From: an uncultured Bacillota bacterium
Lineage (GTDB): Bacteria > Bacillota > Clostridia > Christensenellales > Borkfalkiaceae
NCBI GenBank assembly: GCA_949297575.1
Contig: CASFTB010000002.1
Span: 56,277 to 120,276 of the forward strand
Direction of reading: 5' to 3'
Length of the DNA: 64,000 nt
The stretch's first letter is position 1. Every line of letters starts with the position of its first letter. The translations under genes were made by a program, and so were the position numbers. The notes beneath the pieces were generated by a model. The model saw only the letters and a list, made by a program, of their open reading frames with translations. It was not told the origin of the DNA and did no database searches. Of this stretch, positions 60,640 through 64,000 are shown in pieces.

Positions 60640-61602
60640 TTAACTTTCCAGGTACTGCTCTACCGTATATCGCAGCCTGTCGATGACTTCTTCGAGGCTG
60701 CCCTGCAGCATACAGCCGCTCGCAAGGATATGCCCGCCCCCGCCATATACGGAAGCTACGGCATTCACATCCGTCTTCCCCTTCGAGCGGAGAGAAATTT
60801 TGAATCGCTCGTCACCGACTTCGAGCAGGCAGAGAGCGACCTCGACCCCGTCGACGGAAAGGGGAAAATCGATAAACCCTTCCGTGACGTCCGACGTCGC
60901 ACCGCATTCCTGCAGCTGTCTGCGCGTCACGCTGATAAAGGCGATGCGACCCTCGTCGAAATAGCGGATATCGGACATCGTCCTGCCGTACAATTTTGCG
61001 CGGGCGGCTGACTGTTTGCGGAACATATTGTACTGTATCGTGTTGATATCCGCCCCGCACGCGACCAGCTTCGCGGCCGCCAAAAAAGTCTTTTCCGTCA
61101 CGTTCTTATGCGAAAAGTTGCCCGTATCCGAACTGAGCCCCAGCAGGATATAGTTTGCAGTCAGCGGATCGAGCGGCCTGTCGAAATACTGTGCCATTTC
61201 CGCTATGATCTCGCACGTCGCAGCGCAGTCATCCACGTAATTGTGATCCGCGTAACGCGTGTTGGAGATATGGTGGTCGATATTGAACTTCGGCTTCTTT
61301 GCTCGCTCGAATGTTTCGCACAGGGTGCCAAGGCGGTGTGTCTCGCTCACATCGACGGCAATATACGCCTCTGCGCCCGCTTCCGGCCGATTGCCGATGC
61401 GATCCATCCCCTCCAGAAAAAAGAATTTCTGCGGAACGGGGCTCTCGCAGACGACGGAGCACCTCGTACCGTTTGCGCGCAGCAGGCTGCACAGGCCCAT
61501 GGCGGCCCCGAGCGTATCCCCGTCCGGCCGCATGTGGCAGAAAATGACGGCGCTCTTGAGCTTTTTCAGTTGTTCTGCGATCTCTTTCAGTGTCAGGTTC
61601 AT
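60640..61602 (-). CDS. nrnA: DHH/DHHA1 phosphoesterase (NrnA-type oligoribonuclease/pAp phosphatase)
   Basis: A 320-residue DHH enzyme that degrades short RNA oligomers and pAp. DHH motifs are HMRPDGDTLGAAMGL (residues 23-37), the VDVSETHR region, NIDHHISNTRYAD, and the C-terminal DHHA1 GGGHILASGCML (GGGH). Usual length for NrnA. It follows rbfA by 24 bp. NrnA and NrnB differ subtly; gene order favours NrnA. Confidence 0.92.
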   Translation of the reverse strand: MNLTLKEIAEQLKKLKSAVIFCHMRPDGDTLGAAMGLCSLLRANGTRCSVVCESPVPQKFFFLEGMDRIGNRPEAGAEAYIAVDVSETHRLGTLCETFERAKKPKFNIDHHISNTRYADHNYVDDCAATCEIIAEMAQYFDRPLDPLTANYILLGLSSDTGNFSHKNVTEKTFLAAAKLVACGADINTIQYNMFRKQSAARAKLYGRTMSDIRYFDEGRIAFISVTRRQLQECGATSDVTEGFIDFPLSVDGVEVALCLLEVGDERFKISLRSKGKTDVNAVASVYGGGGHILASGCMLQGSLEEVIDRLRYTVEQYLES

Positions 61603-61626
61603 TCTTTCCGAAAAGAGAGGTCGGGA

Positions 61627-61992
61627 TCAGTCCCCTTCCTCTCTGTGTATCTCCTTGATGAGGCGATCTATCTTATCGCCGTATTCCATCGACTCATCCC
61701 ACAGAAAATGAAGTTCGGGCACCGTACGCATCTGCATCATGTGCGCGAGTTCGTAGCGGATATACCCCGCGTTTTCCTTGATCGCGTCAAATGCCGCCCG
61801 CGCTTCGTCAGCGTCCTTTGCCAGGACGCTGACGAAGATCTTCGCGTTTTTAAGGTCGGGCGAAACGTCGGCCCTCGTGACACTGACGATGCCGCGGACT
61901 TTATCCGTCTTATATTTCAATTTTGTGGAAATGACCTCGTATACCGCCTTTTGATACTCAGAAGAAAGGCGCTGCCCTCGAAGGGATTTCAT
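61627..61992 (-). CDS. rbfA: Ribosome-binding factor A
   Basis: A 121-residue KH-like protein that helps 30S maturation. Typical stretches are RGIVSVTRADVSPDLKNAKIFVSVL and the C-terminal VPELHFLWDESMEYGDKI that touches 16S rRNA. Located between infB and nrnA. Only 15 bp separate it from infB, so it is in the same transcript. Confidence 0.96.
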   Translation of the reverse strand: MKSLRGQRLSSEYQKAVYEVISTKLKYKTDKVRGIVSVTRADVSPDLKNAKIFVSVLAKDADEARAAFDAIKENAGYIRYELAHMMQMRTVPELHFLWDESMEYGDKIDRLIKEIHREEGD

Positions 61993-62007
61993 ACTGCCTC
62001 CTTTGCG

Positions 62008-64000
62008 TTAAGCGGGGATCTCCTCCGTGATGTAACACTCGATGACGTCGCCCACTTTGATCCCGTCAAAGCCCTCGATGCTGACGCCGCATTCAAAACC
62101 GCCGGAGACCTCTTTCACGTCGTCCTTAAAGCGCTTGAGCTGGCGAACGGCACCCTCGACGATCATTACATCCTCGCGGTAAATACGCAGCTTTCCGTTA
62201 CGGACAAGCTTGCCTTCCGTAACATAGCAGCCCGCGACCATCCCGACGCCGGTGATGCGGAACGTCTGCAAAACATCGCACTTGCCTGTCATGACCTCGC
62301 GGTACTTGGGGGCGAGCATACCCTTCAGGGCCGCCTGGATATCGTCGAGCAGTTCATAGATGATGCGGTAGCTCCGCACATCGACATGGCTGCGCTCCGC
62401 GAGGGCCTTCGCCTTTGTATCGGGGCGGACGTTGAAGCCGACGATGATCGCATTGGAAGAATCGGCAAGCATGACGTCGGATTCGGTGATGGCGCCCGCA
62501 CCGCTGTGCAGTACGTTCACGCGGACCTCATCGTTGGACAGCTTGAGGAGAGATTGCTTGACCGCCTCGACGGAGCCCTGTACGTCGCCTTTTACGATGA
62601 TATTCAGGCCCTTGATCTTGCCCTCCGCGATCTTGCCGAAGACGTCGTCCAAAGTGATGCGCGTCTGCGCCTTGATCATGGACTCGCTCTCCTTGCGCTT
62701 GCGCTCTTCGAGCACCTGCTTGAGCAGTTTATCCTGTTCCACGGCAATGATGGAATCGCCCGCGTTGGGCACGTCCTCCAACCCGAGGATGGAGACGGCC
62801 ATGGAAGGCCCCGCAGACTTGACGGTCCTTCCCTTGTCGTCTATCATCGCGCGGATGCGTCCGCTCGTCGTACCGGAGATCACATTGTCGCCGGTATGGA
62901 GCGTACCGTTCTGGATGAGCACGGAAGCGACGGGGCCTTTGCCCTTGTCGAGCTTCGCTTCGATAATGGTGCCGCGCGCCATTTGATCGGGGTTGGCCTT
63001 GAGCTCCTTCACTTCCGCAACGAGATTGATCGCATCGAGGAGCCCGTCGATCCCGTCGCCCGTCTTCGCGGAGACAGGGCAAACGATGGCGTCGCCGCCC
63101 CACTCTTCCGGCACGAGGCCGTGATTGGTGAGATCCTGCTTGACGCGGTCGAGGTTTGCCTCCGGTTTATCCATTTTGTTGACCGCAACGATGATGGGCA
63201 CTTCCGCAGCCTTTGCATGATTGATCGCTTCCACGGTCTGCGGCATGATACCGTCGTCCGCCGCGACGACCAGAACGACGATATCCGTGACGGACGCACC
63301 GCGCGCACGCATCGCCGTAAAGGCTTCATGCCCCGGCGTATCGAGGAAGGTGATCGTTTTCCCTTTCACCGTGACGGAATACGCGCCGATGTGCTGCGTG
63401 ATGCCGCCTGCCTCCCCCGCCGTGACGTTCGCGCTGCGGATCTTGTCGAGAAGGGACGTCTTGCCGTGGTCGACATGCCCCATGACGGTGACGACGGGCG
63501 GGCGCACAATCGAGCCTTCGTCGCTTTCCGCGCCCCCTTTATATATCTCGTCGAGCGCCTGTTCGGCCGTCTTTTCAGGCTTATATTCGAGCTCGATGCC
63601 CAGATCTGCCGCAAGATAGGCGGCTGTGTCGTAATCGATGGAATCGTTGATCGTCTTGGCGATGCCCTCTTTGAAGAGCCGCTTGGTGATCTCAACGGCG
63701 GTGATGCCGATCTTTTCGCTGAGAACTTTCAGCGGGATATTCTCCGACGTCACGACCGCATGCTCGATCTTGATGGTCTGCACGGTCTGCTGCTTCTGCT
63801 TTTTGACGCGCAGCTTTCTGTACCCGCTCTTATCTTCATCGAAATCGGAAACGGAGACCTGCTGTTTGGCGAGCGCGCGTTTGCTGACCGTGCGCTTCTG
63901 CTCCACATACGGCTTCTCGTACGATGCCTTCTTTTTGGCGGGGGAAGAATACGTCTTGGCGGGCGCTGCGGGGGCGGCTGCAGCCGCGCCGAATTTTCCG
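62008..64000 (-). CDS. infB: Translation initiation factor IF-2 (partial, N-terminus beyond window)
   Basis: The frame is open to the window edge, giving about 664 residues. A Lys- and Ala-rich N-terminal region ([24 protein letters not shown]) leads into the IF2N-like segment ([17 protein letters not shown]), the G-domain ([42 protein letters not shown]) and domains II-IV ending [14 protein letters not shown]. The ATG-start some analyses would pick (near 63906) is not the real start, since coding sequence continues upstream through a GTG and beyond. The true N-terminus is outside the window. Confidence 0.98.
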   Translation of the reverse strand, partial: GKFGAAAAAPAAPAKTYSSPAKKKASYEKPYVEQKRTVSKRALAKQQVSVSDFDEDKSGYRKLRVKKQKQQTVQTIKIEHAVVTSENIPLKVLSEKIGITAVEITKRLFKEGIAKTINDSIDYDTAAYLAADLGIELEYKPEKTAEQALDEIYKGGAESDEGSIVRPPVVTVMGHVDHGKTSLLDKIRSANVTAGEAGGITQHIGAYSVTVKGKTITFLDTPGHEAFTAMRARGASVTDIVVLVVAADDGIMPQTVEAINHAKAAEVPIIVAVNKMDKPEANLDRVKQDLTNHGLVPEEWGGDAIVCPVSAKTGDGIDGLLDAINLVAEVKELKANPDQMARGTIIEAKLDKGKGPVASVLIQNGTLHTGDNVISGTTSGRIRAMIDDKGRTVKSAGPSMAVSILGLEDVPNAGDSIIAVEQDKLLKQVLEERKRKESESMIKAQTRITLDDVFGKIAEGKIKGLNIIVKGDVQGSVEAVKQSLLKLSNDEVRVNVLHSGAGAITESDVMLADSSNAIIVGFNVRPDTKAKALAERSHVDVRSYRIIYELLDDIQAALKGMLAPKYREVMTGKCDVLQTFRITGVGMVAGCYVTEGKLVRNGKLRIYREDVMIVEGAVRQLKRFKDDVKEVSGGFECGVSIEGFDGIKVGDVIECYITEEIPA

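Overview
The window reads as ordinary core chromosome of a Bacillota bacterium, most likely an uncultured, anaerobic, GC-rich member of the Clostridia. Supporting signs are the large Bacillus-type SRP RNA, a Spo0A homologue, CIRCE-controlled groESL, the IspH-S1 fusion, a Na+-pumping decarboxylase operon, acyl-ACP thioesterase, and the mutS-mutL-miaA / methionine-gamma-lyase-like gene order. Genus cannot be fixed from the sequence. Almost all genes are on the minus strand; groESL, the SRP RNA, a class A PBP and a PadR-like gene are on the plus strand. Promoters with 17-bp spacing and U-tailed hairpins are frequent and easy to read.

Layout by region. 1-7 kb: uvrC (cut by the window edge), an ArsR regulator, a copper P-type ATPase with a CopZ-like tail, tRNA-Leu, htpG. 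7-12 kb: ispH-rpsA, plsC, a chorismate mutase-cytidylate kinase fusion and an HI0933 flavoprotein. 12-17 kb: a five-gene biotin-dependent, Na+-pumping decarboxylase operon with two different carboxyltransferases. 17-24.8 kb: tRNA-Arg flanked by tRNA-like relics, Mrp ATPase, tautomerase, SRP RNA, spo0A, M19 dipeptidase, cyclophilin, dCMP deaminase, groESL. 24.8-26.2 kb: an AT-rich patch with an orphan RHS C-terminus and a nested hairpin, the only clearly accessory DNA. 26-38.9 kb: a methionine-gamma-lyase-like gene, miaA, mutL, mutS, miaB, PBP, thiI, cysteine desulfurase. 38.9-50.7 kb: arginine and carbamoyl-phosphate genes (argG-argC-argJ-argB, then argD-argF-carA-carB, with carB fused to a dapF-like domain). 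50.7-64 kb: flavin reductase, a frameshifted YgjP-type protein, thioesterase, a membrane-anchored PadR-like protein, MBL hydrolase, dtd, efp, pepP, TIM-barrel protein, ribF, truB, nrnA, rbfA and infB (cut by the window edge).

How the genes work together. The arginine cluster makes citrulline and argininosuccinate from glutamate and carbamoyl phosphate; argH and an ArgR gene are not in the window. infB-rbfA-nrnA-truB-ribF is the usual translation and ribosome-maturation block. Cysteine desulfurase plus ThiI make 4-thiouridine in tRNA, and MiaA plus MiaB make ms2i6A.

The points most worth a second look are the CarB-DapF fusion whose DapF part lacks one catalytic cysteine, a Spo0A whose receiver lacks the phosphoacceptor aspartate, a PadR-like DNA-binding domain attached to four membrane helices, copA with a built-in start for a separate CopZ, the AroH-Cmk fusion, the two-carboxyltransferase Na+-pump operon, and the tRNA-Arg relics. 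I did not see a clear new defence or mobile system.
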